Positions 44,333 to 52,483 of a DNA stretch of 64,000 nucleotides are shown here, piece after piece. The stretch lies in contig CAKUUD010000002.1 in the NCBI GenBank assembly GCA_934692675.1, positions 62,001-126,000 on the forward strand, written 5' to 3'. Made by a program: the position numbers and the translations under genes. The notes under the pieces are model-generated. The model had not been told where the DNA came from. It searched no databases and saw nothing but the letters and a program-made list of their open reading frames with translations. Position 1 is the first letter of the stretch. The number at the start of each line of letters is the position of its first letter. The stretch is from an uncultured Eubacteriales bacterium (GTDB lineage: Bacteria > Bacillota > Clostridia > Oscillospirales > Acutalibacteraceae).

Positions 44333-44890
44333 ATGAAAGAGGTGATACCGATTAGCAGATTGAAAATTTTTTGCGAAATGTCAGTAATTATTTCACTTAG
44401 TATAGTTTTAAGTTTTTTTGTTATTTTTAGGCTTCCTCTCGGCGGAAGTGTAACTTTGGCTCAAACTTTGCCGCTGATATGGTTTTCGCTACATAGAGGC
44501 TGCAAATACGGTGTTATCGCTTCGTTTATATTTGGAATTGTAAAGTTAATTTTATCTTTCAGCATTCCCTTGGGCGATAATATGGTTATTATTTTATATG
44601 CGCTTGTTTTGGACTATATTCTTAGCTACGTAGTCATAGGATTAACTCCATTGTACGTAAAAAAAATCAAAAGTTTTAGGTACAAGATGTTATTTGGAGG
44701 GATTGTTTCAAACATTCTCAGGCTAATTATTAATATAATTTCCGGAGCTTTAGTGTGGGGAAGGTATCTACCTTGCCAAAAGTACGCTTGGTGCTATTCT
44801 ATAGCCTATAACTCTTCTTATATGATTCCCGAAATTATAATAACAGCTTTCTGTTGCTTTATTATCGCTGATTATAAAATATATTTATAA
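44333..44890 (+). CDS. thiT: Thiamine-specific ECF transporter S component ThiT
   Basis: Six-helix substrate-binding subunit of an energy-coupling-factor thiamine importer; the shared EcfAA'T module is not in this window. Family motifs are LPLGGSVTLAQTLPLIWFS near residue 35 and the thiamine-pocket region SGALVWGRYLP followed by YSIAYNSSYMIPEIIIT near residue 155. It has up to 185 residues. ATG 44333 has no ribosome binding site; GAGGTGAT (44339-44346) instead points to an in-frame ATT at 44351, giving M-SRLKIFCEM. I list the ATG as the conservative start. No TPP riboswitch is seen upstream. Confidence 0.87.
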   Translation: MKEVIPISRLKIFCEMSVIISLSIVLSFFVIFRLPLGGSVTLAQTLPLIWFSLHRGCKYGVIASFIFGIVKLILSFSIPLGDNMVIILYALVLDYILSYVVIGLTPLYVKKIKSFRYKMLFGGIVSNILRLIINIISGALVWGRYLPCQKYAWCYSIAYNSSYMIPEIIITAFCCFIIADYKIYL

Positions 44891-44955
44891 ATTTGCATCT
44901 TTTTTCACAATATATCGTTTATTTAATAATATATTTGTGAGGGAAGGTGTATTTT

Positions 44956-45519
44956 ATGGCAATAAAAATTTTTATAGATCAGGGTCATAATCCGGGAAAT
45001 ATAAACGCAGGAGCTCAAGGATTTGGAATGAGGGAGGAAGATATAACTTATAATGTGGGAAGATATTTAGCTGATATTTTGAATAATGATTCAAGATTTG
45101 AAGCTCGGCTTTCAAGGAATTCTCCGACAGAAGTATTGGGAACAAGCAATACCACGAGCTTGGCAGCGCGTGTTAATGCAGCAAATTCTTGGCCCGCAAA
45201 TTATTTTTTAAGCATACATGTAAATGCTAACGTCAATCCGGATATAAACGGCTCGGAGGTGTATGTTTATCAGGAATATTCTCAGTCCTACTATATGGGA
45301 GAACAAATTTTAGATGCCATGGTTAACGTCGTCGGAACTAAAGATAACGGCTTACGAATAAGGCCTTCACTTTATGTTCTAAGGAAAACCAGCATGCCAG
45401 CGGCTTTAATAGAGCTTGCATATATAACCAACGCATCTGATGCCGAAAAATTGAGGAATGACCAATACTTATTTGCAAGATCGATTTATATAGGTCTTTT
45501 AAATTATTTTGGATTTTAA
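44956..45519 (+). CDS. N-acetylmuramoyl-L-alanine amidase (Amidase_3)
   Basis: Zinc amidase that cleaves the lactyl-peptide bond of peptidoglycan. Zinc ligands: His in FIDQGHNPG, Glu in REEDITYNVG and His in LSIHVNAN; the catalytic Glu is in ALIELAYITN. It has 187 residues, comprising only the catalytic domain, with no signal peptide or wall-binding repeats. It may therefore act on recycled muropeptides, in sporulation, or be released by another route (inference). ATG 44956 follows GGAAGGTG; the GTG at 44947 lies within that site. It is similar to CwlC-like enzymes. Confidence 0.88.
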   Translation: MAIKIFIDQGHNPGNINAGAQGFGMREEDITYNVGRYLADILNNDSRFEARLSRNSPTEVLGTSNTTSLAARVNAANSWPANYFLSIHVNANVNPDINGSEVYVYQEYSQSYYMGEQILDAMVNVVGTKDNGLRIRPSLYVLRKTSMPAALIELAYITNASDAEKLRNDQYLFARSIYIGLLNYFGF

Positions 45520-45594
45520 TTTATAGATTGAAGTTAATTGATTTTAGTGATAGAATTTTTGATGTAAATATTATTAAAAATTCGGAGGTAGCAC

Positions 45595-46104
45595 ATGGAC
45601 TCAAAAATAGTGGAACTTATAAATGACCAAATTAACAAAGAATTTTATTCTGCATATTTATACTTGGATTTTGCAAATTATTATGGTTCGGTAGGACTTG
45701 ATGGATTTGAAAACTGGTATAGAATTCAAGCTCAAGAAGAAAGGGATCACGCGTTTTTGTTTTATCAATATCTTCAAAATAATGGCGAGAAAATTGTACT
45801 GAAAGCAATTGATAAGCCCGATAAAATTTTAGATAACAATATGGCTCCTTTGCTAGCGGGTCTTGAACACGAAAAATATGTTACATCTCTTATTGACAAC
45901 ATTTATTCTGTAGCTTTCGAAAATCACGATTTTAGAACGATGCAGCTTTTAGATTGGTTTGTAAAAGAACAAGGCGAAGAAGAGAAGAATGCATCAGACA
46001 TGATAACTAAAATGGAATTATATGGCTCCGATTCCAAAGGGCTTTATATGCTTAATAGCGAGTTGAAAGCTCGTGTTTATGCGGCTCCTTCTTTGGTTTT
46101 ATAG
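45595..46104 (+). CDS. ftnA: Ferritin (FtnA-type iron storage protein)
   Basis: A 169-residue four-helix-bundle ferritin that forms a 24-mer cage. Ferroxidase ligands are in place: Glu 17 in NKEFYSAYLYL, Glu and His in QEERDHAFLF (near 50-53), Glu 94 region and Glu in KEQGEEEKNA (near 127-131). CGGAGG precedes the ATG. It is a single gene with a strong terminator. No clear Fur or PerR box was identified upstream. The non-haem-binding FtnA type is favoured over bacterioferritin because the haem-ligand Met position is not evident. Confidence 0.93.
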   Translation: MDSKIVELINDQINKEFYSAYLYLDFANYYGSVGLDGFENWYRIQAQEERDHAFLFYQYLQNNGEKIVLKAIDKPDKILDNNMAPLLAGLEHEKYVTSLIDNIYSVAFENHDFRTMQLLDWFVKEQGEEEKNASDMITKMELYGSDSKGLYMLNSELKARVYAAPSLVL

Positions 46105-46119
46105 GATTTGATATTAAAT

Positions 46120-46152
46120 AAAAAGTGCTAGACAAATGTCCAGCGCTTTTTT
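46120..46152 (+). terminator. Intrinsic terminator after ferritin
   Basis: AAAAAGTGCT (46120-46129) pairs with AGCGCTTTTT (46142-46151), with an inner GAC/GTC stem. The right arm itself ends in the U tract. Confidence 0.8.
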
Positions 46153-46174
46153 GTATAGTAAATTTTTTACAACT

Positions 46175-46228
46175 AAATAAAAGGACCAGCGTCAAACCGG
46201 TGTACAAGTATTTGATCTGACGTTGATC
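46175..46228 (-). terminator. Terminator of the tRNA-Leu/tRNA-Gly transcript
   Basis: On the minus strand GATCAACGTCA (46228-46218) pairs with TGACGCTGGTC (46194-46184), with two G-U pairs, and is followed by CTTTTATTT. It starts two bases after the encoded CCA of tRNA-Gly. Confidence 0.7.
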
Positions 46229-46229
46229 T

Positions 46230-46304
<75 letters not shown>

Positions 46305-46362
46305 AAATATTAAAAAAATAATGCCGCATCAAAGTCAAAGACCTAGACACGACACAAAATCA

Positions 46363-46449
46363 TGGTACCGGTGGCCGGACTCGAACCGGCACGGTATCGC
46401 TACCGAGGGATTTTAAGTCCCTTGCGTCTACCTATTCCGCCACACCGGC
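46363..46449 (-). tRNA. tRNA-Leu (anticodon TAA)
   Basis: An 87-base class II tRNA on the minus strand. The acceptor starts GCCGGTG and ends CACCGGT-A with encoded CCA (46365-46363). Anticodon loop CTTAAAA gives anticodon TAA within stem AGGGA/TCCCT. A long variable arm (CTCGGTAGCGATACCG region) confirms class II. T arm is CCGGTTCGAGTCCGG. It is followed by tRNA-Gly 58 bases downstream. Confidence 0.93.
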
Positions 46450-46500
46450 AAGACAATGCTCTTGCGGCTCTTTAACTTTGACTTCTGAACCACAAGAGTT

Positions 46501-46529
46501 ATTATAAACAATATTAAATTGAAAGTCAA
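46501..46529 (-). promoter_or_regulatory. Promoter of the tRNA-Leu/tRNA-Gly unit
   Basis: On the minus strand TTGACT (46529-46524), a 17-base spacer and TATAAT (46506-46501). The -35 overlaps the stop codon of the upstream gene. Confidence 0.8.
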
Positions 46530-47047
46530 GCATTTAAATCGTTAAAATTTAAATTATTTAAATTGTATCCATCCTTAGCAATTTGGCCTAATGTGTTGTC
46601 TACGCCGGAAGACAAATATTCATTTCTTAAGGTTTTTTCGATTTCTTTCGATATGGGTTCTTCCGCAAGAGCTTTATACCTGATTTTGCTTGCCAGTGAC
46701 GAAACCGATCCCATGGCATCCTCTTTGTACTGAGTTGCTCTTAGGTATTTATCGCAAGAAGTTTTTAATTTCCTCAAAAATTCCGAATATTCCATTCCTA
46801 CAAAATGTTCGGTAGAATCGCCTTTAGTTCTACATTTTACTATTAACGGGAGGTCTTTTAATTTTTGGACTAGAGTTCTAATTGCTTGTCTAATTTCAAA
46901 ATCCCATTCAATAAAGCAGCGCTCTTGAGTCTCTTCGAACTGCTGATTTTTGAATAAATTCAGTTCTTTTAGTAATTTTTCTACATTTTGTTTAGTCCAC
47001 ATGTATCCGTTTTGCTCTAAGAAATCTGAGTCTATAAAACCTTTCAC
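46526..47047 (-). CDS. Unknown cytoplasmic protein
   Basis: I do not recognise this 173-residue protein. It has no signal peptide or membrane segment, is predominantly helical and charged, with two aromatic-rich stretches (NGYMWTKQNVEKLL, ERCFIEWDFEIRQAI) and an Asn-rich C-terminus. GTG 47047 follows AAGGAGG at eight bases. It lies 18 bases behind the solute-binding lipoprotein gene on the same strand and is probably co-expressed with it, so a function linked to that protein is possible but unproved. Confidence 0.6.
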   Translation of the reverse strand: MKGFIDSDFLEQNGYMWTKQNVEKLLKELNLFKNQQFEETQERCFIEWDFEIRQAIRTLVQKLKDLPLIVKCRTKGDSTEHFVGMEYSEFLRKLKTSCDKYLRATQYKEDAMGSVSSLASKIRYKALAEEPISKEIEKTLRNEYLSSGVDNTLGQIAKDGYNLNNLNFNDLNA

Positions 47048-47065
47048 AGCGTTTCCTCCTTAATA

Positions 47066-48574
47066 TTAATTGTTCTTAAGTTCTTTCCACTTGTTTATAG
47101 CGTACTCGGCAATATCATTGTAATCGTTTTGACTCCAATTTATTTTTGAAAGATATCCATCCAGCAGATATTTTCCTAAATTTTCTTCACACCAAGACTG
47201 AGGCGCTCCTAAATAAGCGCAGGGGAGAACATGGTTTTCTTTTATATATTCGAGCATAGAGCGAGATAAGGGATTATCAATAGATTCGTTTGAAGTCATA
47301 TCGTAAGGTGTAAATCCAAATTTTGATACAATATGTTTTTTTGCAAGCTCAGAAGTTTGAATCCAGGTTAGAAAATCTTGAGCTGCTTTCTTTTCTTTGT
47401 CCGAAGATTTCGCGTTTATGCAGTAGTATTTTGGAGAATAGATGGGAATAGAAGACTGCATATTTTTGGATATATCTTGAGAAGAAATGATGTCCTGCTC
47501 TGATAAAGGAATTTTTATCGGGATAAAAATGCATCTTTTAGCTACCAAAGAATTAAATGTTGATAAAGTTTTGTAGTCTTGAGTATTTGCTAAAAGGAAA
47601 ACAGATTTTCCGTTTATAAAATTTTTCATGGACTGGCTTGTGCTGTTTTGTGTGTTGCTTACAAGTTCTACTCCTCTTGAAACAGAATTATTGGTTCCTG
47701 ACACATTTGAGGTTATTAAATCTAAAACTTGAACAAATTTATTTAGAGGATTATAAAGGTCATCTATTTTTTCGTTATCAGCAATATTTGCTTCGGCGGG
47801 GCTCTTAAATATCGAGGCTAGAGCTATATTTGCGAGGTATGTTCCAGAATTTTTTTTGTTTCCTCCGGCAAATGAAAATACACCTGTTAATTTTTGACTT
47901 AAATCACCTTTTGAGGGAGAAAAAGAATACTCTCTTTGGTTTAGAGTGAATGTATAAATTTGATTTCCGGTTATATAAGAATTTAAAGCTTTGACCATAT
48001 TTGAAAATTCTTCGTAGGAGCATTTTTGAAGATCACTTTGAACGTTTCTGTGTTTTTCTCCGCCAAAAAGTGATGAAATCATTTTGGGATCCACGACCAA
48101 ACCATAAGCTTCTGTGCTGTATGGGATACCAAAATTGTCTGTTGTATTTGAGCTTAATCTTAAACAATCCGGGATTTTATTTGCCACTTCTTTGAAGGAG
48201 TCTTCTGTAGCATTACTAAAATCCCACACTAAAGATTCTGATTTGTAGTCCTCTAACTCGTACAAATTGTTCACGGTGAATATGTCGGGCGGATGGTCTG
48301 AATTTAAATATGATTTTAAGTTTTCTACGTTATTTTTTTCTTCTGATGGCGTCACAGTGCGGATAATTACTCCTGTCCTTTCCGTGTACTCGTCGCACAT
48401 TGTTCTAAAATCTGTCCCTATGTCTGGATCTGCGTTGTATACGAAAATATCGTAGCTTTTTTTGGTAGACGAAGAAACATTTTCTTCAGATGGTTCGGAG
48501 CGCTTTCCACAACCGGTGCAGGTGAGTGCGGCCAGAACTAAAATAGCTGTTATGGATTTCAATTTTCTTTTCAA
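47066..48574 (-). CDS. Extracellular solute-binding lipoprotein (family 1)
   Basis: A 502-residue lipoprotein with lipobox LTCTGC near residue 22 and the two-lobed periplasmic-binding fold typical of carbohydrate ABC transporters (SBP_bac_1). Recognisable elements are YDIFVYNADPDIG at the mature N-terminus and FLTWIQTSELAKKHI near the C-terminus. It starts at TTG 48574 after GGAGATGA. No permease or ATPase genes flank it; its only operon partner is the unknown protein at 46526. Either it uses a transporter encoded elsewhere or it has a non-transport role. Substrate unknown. Confidence 0.8.
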   Translation of the reverse strand: MKRKLKSITAILVLAALTCTGCGKRSEPSEENVSSSTKKSYDIFVYNADPDIGTDFRTMCDEYTERTGVIIRTVTPSEEKNNVENLKSYLNSDHPPDIFTVNNLYELEDYKSESLVWDFSNATEDSFKEVANKIPDCLRLSSNTTDNFGIPYSTEAYGLVVDPKMISSLFGGEKHRNVQSDLQKCSYEEFSNMVKALNSYITGNQIYTFTLNQREYSFSPSKGDLSQKLTGVFSFAGGNKKNSGTYLANIALASIFKSPAEANIADNEKIDDLYNPLNKFVQVLDLITSNVSGTNNSVSRGVELVSNTQNSTSQSMKNFINGKSVFLLANTQDYKTLSTFNSLVAKRCIFIPIKIPLSEQDIISSQDISKNMQSSIPIYSPKYYCINAKSSDKEKKAAQDFLTWIQTSELAKKHIVSKFGFTPYDMTSNESIDNPLSRSMLEYIKENHVLPCAYLGAPQSWCEENLGKYLLDGYLSKINWSQNDYNDIAEYAINKWKELKNN

Positions 48575-48755
48575 ACGATCATCTCCAACAGTGTTATTTT
48601 TATGGTTCTAAAAATTTGATGTATTTTTATATAAAAAATTAGATATACAACAATAATATATTATTTGTGAATATAAATCAATATTAATATGAAAATATTT
48701 TTTGTTCTAATGCTTGTTTTACTTCCATATCTATTTATGAAGGGCGGTGGACAAG

Positions 48756-49772
48756 ATGAAAAATTATGAGCATGTTAAATTAAAAAATTTTGAAGTCGCT
48801 ATCTCGTGTTTGAGCAAAGACATCAGTCTTGCGCTTAAAAATATTCCCGATGATTTGAAAATAAAAGCACAAGAGATAAGGCTTAGAATTAATAGCCCTA
48901 TAGTGATTATTTGCAATAACGCTAGCTATTTTGTTGATTTTGAAGGCAGGACTTTTAATTCATTTGACATGAAAAACCAACTGTTTACTGTCACTCCAAA
49001 TGAATTAAATGGTACATTTGAAAAAATATGTAATTATTCAGTATATAGTTTTGAAAATGAAATAAAAAACGGATTTATCACTATCACAGGTGGTCATAGG
49101 GTAGGAATTAGCGGTGAAGCGGTTGTTTTTAATGACAAAATTACCGGCATGAAAAATATATCGTCCCTAAATATAAGAATAGCCCGAGAATTTGTTGATT
49201 GCAGTCAAAGTATATTTGAGAATATAAAGGCTAAAAAGGGTGGAGTTTTATTGGTAGGGCCTCCATCAAGCGGAAAAACTACTTTTCTCAGAGATTTGGC
49301 TTTAAAATTTTCTACAAATCGTCTCCTTAACTTTCCAAAAGTGTCCATCATAGATGAAAGATGTGAAATATCTGCATTTTCCAAAAATGAATTCCATATG
49401 AGTATAGGACTATGTGACGTTTTGTCATCAATTCCTAAAGCGGATGGCATATTGCAAGCTGTAAGGTGTTTATCACCCGAAATTATAATTGTGGACGAAA
49501 TTGGTACGAAAGAAGAGGCCAAAGCTGTTTCAGAGGCTTTTAATTGCGGAGTTAGAATAATATCTTCGATGCACGCCGCCACTCTTCAAGAACTTTTAAA
49601 TAAACCTCAGGCACAAATTTTACTTTCATCCAAAGCATTCGAAACGATTGCTATTTTAAACGGTTCATTTTCAGAGCCCAAACTTTATAAGGTAAGTGAT
49701 ATTTATGGTGAAAATAATAGGATTTATAATCGTGATAATATCCGGTACTTTAGGAGGTTTTGCGGTCTATGA
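48756..49772 (+). CDS. spoIIIAA: Stage III sporulation protein AA (ATPase)
   Basis: Type II/IV secretion-like ATPase that powers the SpoIIIA-SpoIIQ channel between mother cell and forespore. Walker A is GPPSSGKTTFLRDL near residue 167, followed by IIDERCEIS and IIIVDEIGTKEEA. ATG 48756 follows GGCGGTGG; a GTG at 48747 is in frame but inside that site. About 338 residues. The C-terminus overlaps spoIIIAB by 68 bases. A sigma-E promoter is expected upstream but I could not place one convincingly in 48575-48755. Confidence 0.95.
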   Translation: MKNYEHVKLKNFEVAISCLSKDISLALKNIPDDLKIKAQEIRLRINSPIVIICNNASYFVDFEGRTFNSFDMKNQLFTVTPNELNGTFEKICNYSVYSFENEIKNGFITITGGHRVGISGEAVVFNDKITGMKNISSLNIRIAREFVDCSQSIFENIKAKKGGVLLVGPPSSGKTTFLRDLALKFSTNRLLNFPKVSIIDERCEISAFSKNEFHMSIGLCDVLSSIPKADGILQAVRCLSPEIIIVDEIGTKEEAKAVSEAFNCGVRIISSMHAATLQELLNKPQAQILLSSKAFETIAILNGSFSEPKLYKVSDIYGENNRIYNRDNIRYFRRFCGL

Positions 49773-50208
49773 AAAGCAAAGAAATAAATTGAAATTTTTT
49801 AGGCAGTATTTGGATTTTATAGAGAATATAAAAAATGAAATAAGATATTCCGGAAAAAATCTTTTTGATATTTTGTCAACTTATAGGTGTGAGTACCCGT
49901 TTAAGATTTATATTGACAAAAGTATAGATAATTTAAGTAAATTTTCCTTTGAAGATTCTTGGAAAAAATCTTTTAAGCTATGTGTAAAAGATTTGGGTAT
50001 TTCTGATTCAGAAGAAAGCTTGATAGTTAATTTTGGCTTAGGTCTGGGGAAAAGCGATACTCAAAGTCAAATTAATCACTGTGAACATAATTTGCAAATG
50101 GCAAAGCCACATTTAAAAAAATTGCAAGATGATTATCACTCAAAAGGTAAATTGCCGCTGATTGTAGGAACCGGATGTGGGATAGTTATAGCGCTTTTAA
50201 TTGTTTGA
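49705..50208 (+). CDS. spoIIIAB: Stage III sporulation protein AB
   Basis: Membrane protein resembling GspF-type platform components of type II secretion. It has an N-terminal helix (KIIGFIIVIISGTLGGFAVY) and a C-terminal helix (LIVGTGCGIVIALLIV) around a helical domain. ATG 49705 is chosen; the GTG at 49696 is too close to AAGG. About 167 residues. Its first 68 bases lie within spoIIIAA in another frame. Confidence 0.92.
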   Translation: MVKIIGFIIVIISGTLGGFAVYEKQRNKLKFFRQYLDFIENIKNEIRYSGKNLFDILSTYRCEYPFKIYIDKSIDNLSKFSFEDSWKKSFKLCVKDLGISDSEESLIVNFGLGLGKSDTQSQINHCEHNLQMAKPHLKKLQDDYHSKGKLPLIVGTGCGIVIALLIV

Positions 50209-50237
50209 GAGATTATAAAACAGAAAGGAATTTTAAT

Positions 50238-50432
50238 ATGAATATAGATTTGATTTTTAAAATAGCTGCTGTGGGAATAATCGTTGCTGTCCTTAACCAA
50301 CTCCTTATAAGGTCGGGCAGGGAAGAACAGGCTATGATGACGACACTCGCGGGCTTGATTGTAGTTTTAATGATGATTATTCATGAGATAGATATGCTCT
50401 TCAAGACGATAAAATCTGTATTTGGACTTTAA
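50238..50432 (+). CDS. spoIIIAC: Stage III sporulation protein AC
   Basis: A 64-residue protein with two transmembrane helices: IFKIAAVGIIVAVLNQLLI and the AMMTTLAGLIVVLMMI segment. It is near the family's constant length. AAAGGAA precedes the ATG at 50238. Third gene of the channel operon. Confidence 0.93.
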   Translation: MNIDLIFKIAAVGIIVAVLNQLLIRSGREEQAMMTTLAGLIVVLMMIIHEIDMLFKTIKSVFGL

Positions 50433-50448
50433 TTAAGGCGGTATAAAT

Positions 50449-50844
50449 ATGAATATTATATCTATAGCCGGAGCGACATTGATTATTGCCACGATTTCTA
50501 TAATGTTAAAAAAATATTTGCCGGAATATCGCGCTCTTATAAGTATTTCGGCGGGACTAATTTTGATGTCAGCTATACTTATTCACATTTCTCCGATTGT
50601 TTATAAAATAAAAAATATTGTTTCGCATACGCACGTTAATTCGGAGTATATTTTTATATTATTTAAATCTTTGGGTATATGTTTAATAACTCAGTTTACC
50701 GGCGATTCATGCAGAGATGCCGGTGAAAACTCATTGGCTTCCAAAGTTGAACTTGCAGGGAAATTAGCTGTGCTGGGATGTGCTTTTCCTCTCTTCGAAA
50801 ATATTATCAATTGCGCTTTAGGGTTGATGGGAGTTCGGACGTAG
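50449..50844 (+). CDS. spoIIIAD: Stage III sporulation protein AD
   Basis: A 131-residue membrane protein with about four helices, beginning IISIAGATLIIATISIMLK, related to SpoIIIAC in its first half. It contains the family's LCITQFTGDSCRDAGENSLAS-type region. AAGGCGG precedes the ATG, and spoIIIAE starts on the base after its stop. Confidence 0.93.
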   Translation: MNIISIAGATLIIATISIMLKKYLPEYRALISISAGLILMSAILIHISPIVYKIKNIVSHTHVNSEYIFILFKSLGICLITQFTGDSCRDAGENSLASKVELAGKLAVLGCAFPLFENIINCALGLMGVRT

Positions 50845-51978
50845 ATGAAGAAATTTTTATTTATTATTCCGATTTTAATTTTTTGCTTTTCCTTTTCGGT
50901 TGGCGCATTTGAAACACACGATTTAAATGAAATTTATTCTGAGCAGCTAAAGGCTGTAGGAGGGGATGAACTCTCCGAAAATTTGCCCGAAGAATATAAA
51001 AAAACACTCGATAATATAGGCGTGAAAAAAGCAGATTTATTTGATATTTCCAAATTAGACTTTAAAAAAGTTCTAGACGAAGTCGTAAAAATAGGAAAAA
51101 GAAAGTCCGTTTCTCCTTTTCTTTCGTTAATGCCGGCTTTAGCGGTAATTTTAGTGGTTTCAATTTTAAAGTTTTTGGAAGTTTCTCCAAGAAACACTTC
51201 GATGTCCACTGTGATAGATTGCATAGGAACAATTTGTTTGTGCGTCACTTTGGTATATCCGATTGTAAATTTTATATATGTTGTTTCTGTTGTTATTCAA
51301 AGCGCGGCAAAATTCACTCTAGCAATAGTTCCGGTAATTTCCGGGGTGATGATGGCGTCGGGGCACACCATGTCTGCGACTTCGTACCATATGTTAGTAG
51401 TTACTGCTGGCCAGATTGTTTCGTATGTATCTGTCAATTGGCTGGTTCCGATTTTAAATACTCTGCTTGGAGTATCTTTGATTTCTTCAATATCTTCGAG
51501 GATTAATCTTAGCGGTTTTTGTGATGAAGTTGAAAAAATTATAAAATCTTTTTTAAAAACTATTTCATCGCTATTTGTGGGGGTTTTGACATTACAAAAT
51601 CTTGTTAGCAATTCTGCGGATAGTTTAGGTGCAAACACTTTAAAGCTTACCATAGATAGCTGCGTTCCGATTGTTGGAGGGGCAATAAGCGATGCGTTTT
51701 TAACTGTACGAGGGTGTTTAAATATACTCAAAGTGGGAATAGGCGCTTTTGGCATAATAGCCGGCGGGGTTATATTTTTACCTGTAATTTTGGAGTGCTT
51801 TTGCTGGATGTTTTATCTGAGCATATGCAAATTAGCGGCAGACATGTTGGAAGCTAAAAAAATTTCATGCTTTTTGAAATCAACAAAGAATATAATATCG
51901 CTTTTGCTTGCGGTGCTTTTGCTAGCTATAGTTGTGCTCATTGTGTCCATAGCGGTTGTTTTAATTATCGGGAGGTAA
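50845..51978 (+). CDS. spoIIIAE: Stage III sporulation protein AE
   Basis: A 377-residue polytopic protein with signal-like N-terminus, an extracytoplasmic region (residues 22-85) and about seven to eight transmembrane helices. Conserved elements include PALAVILVVSILKFLEVSP and VVPVISGVMMASG-like TIAIVPVI. It is the largest membrane subunit of the SpoIIIA complex. The ATG at 50845 abuts the spoIIIAD stop, implying coupled translation. Confidence 0.94.
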   Translation: MKKFLFIIPILIFCFSFSVGAFETHDLNEIYSEQLKAVGGDELSENLPEEYKKTLDNIGVKKADLFDISKLDFKKVLDEVVKIGKRKSVSPFLSLMPALAVILVVSILKFLEVSPRNTSMSTVIDCIGTICLCVTLVYPIVNFIYVVSVVIQSAAKFTLAIVPVISGVMMASGHTMSATSYHMLVVTAGQIVSYVSVNWLVPILNTLLGVSLISSISSRINLSGFCDEVEKIIKSFLKTISSLFVGVLTLQNLVSNSADSLGANTLKLTIDSCVPIVGGAISDAFLTVRGCLNILKVGIGAFGIIAGGVIFLPVILECFCWMFYLSICKLAADMLEAKKISCFLKSTKNIISLLLAVLLLAIVVLIVSIAVVLIIGR

Positions 51979-51983
51979 AAAAT

Positions 51984-52454
51984 ATGAATGCTGTAAAAAA
52001 TTGGTCAGCGGTAATATCCGGTTCGGTTTTACTTTGTGTAATTTTGGAATTTTTGATTCCGCCCGGAAAAGTAGGAAAATCTATGAATATCATTCTTGGA
52101 GCTTTTGTTATGTGTTCGGCGATAGGATGGTTTAAATCTTTTGATGTAAGAAATTTTAAATCCAGTTTCAATCTAAAGAAATTTGAAGCTCCGGAAGAAA
52201 AAACTAAAAAATTAAATTCTACTGCCGAAGAGATTATAGCACGTAATATAGAGTCCATTATTCAAAGAATTTTAAAGGATATAAATGTTCCTTATAAAAA
52301 AATTGAAATATTTATGGATAGAAACGAGGACAACTGCATAGTAATGATTAGATGCAAAATATATATTTCAAATTCCGCCAAGGACGATAGCGAAAAAATA
52401 AAAAAAGAAATAGAAAGCAAGCTCAATATCAACACTGAAGTTATAAGTATTTAA
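51984..52454 (+). CDS. spoIIIAF: Stage III sporulation protein AF
   Basis: A 156-residue protein with two N-terminal transmembrane helices (VISGSVLLCVILEFLIPPG and IILGAFVMCSAIGWF) and a soluble C-terminal ring-building-motif-like domain. GGGAGG precedes ATG 51984, just five bases after the spoIIIAE stop. Confidence 0.92.
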   Translation: MNAVKNWSAVISGSVLLCVILEFLIPPGKVGKSMNIILGAFVMCSAIGWFKSFDVRNFKSSFNLKKFEAPEEKTKKLNSTAEEIIARNIESIIQRILKDINVPYKKIEIFMDRNEDNCIVMIRCKIYISNSAKDDSEKIKKEIESKLNINTEVISI

Positions 52455-52483
52455 GAGTTTAAAAATATGGAGGTCGGTACAAA

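Noticed and set aside
48575..48755. Sigma-E promoter for the spoIIIA operon (CATATCTA near 48730)
   Set aside because: No matching -35 at the correct distance; left unassigned despite expectation.
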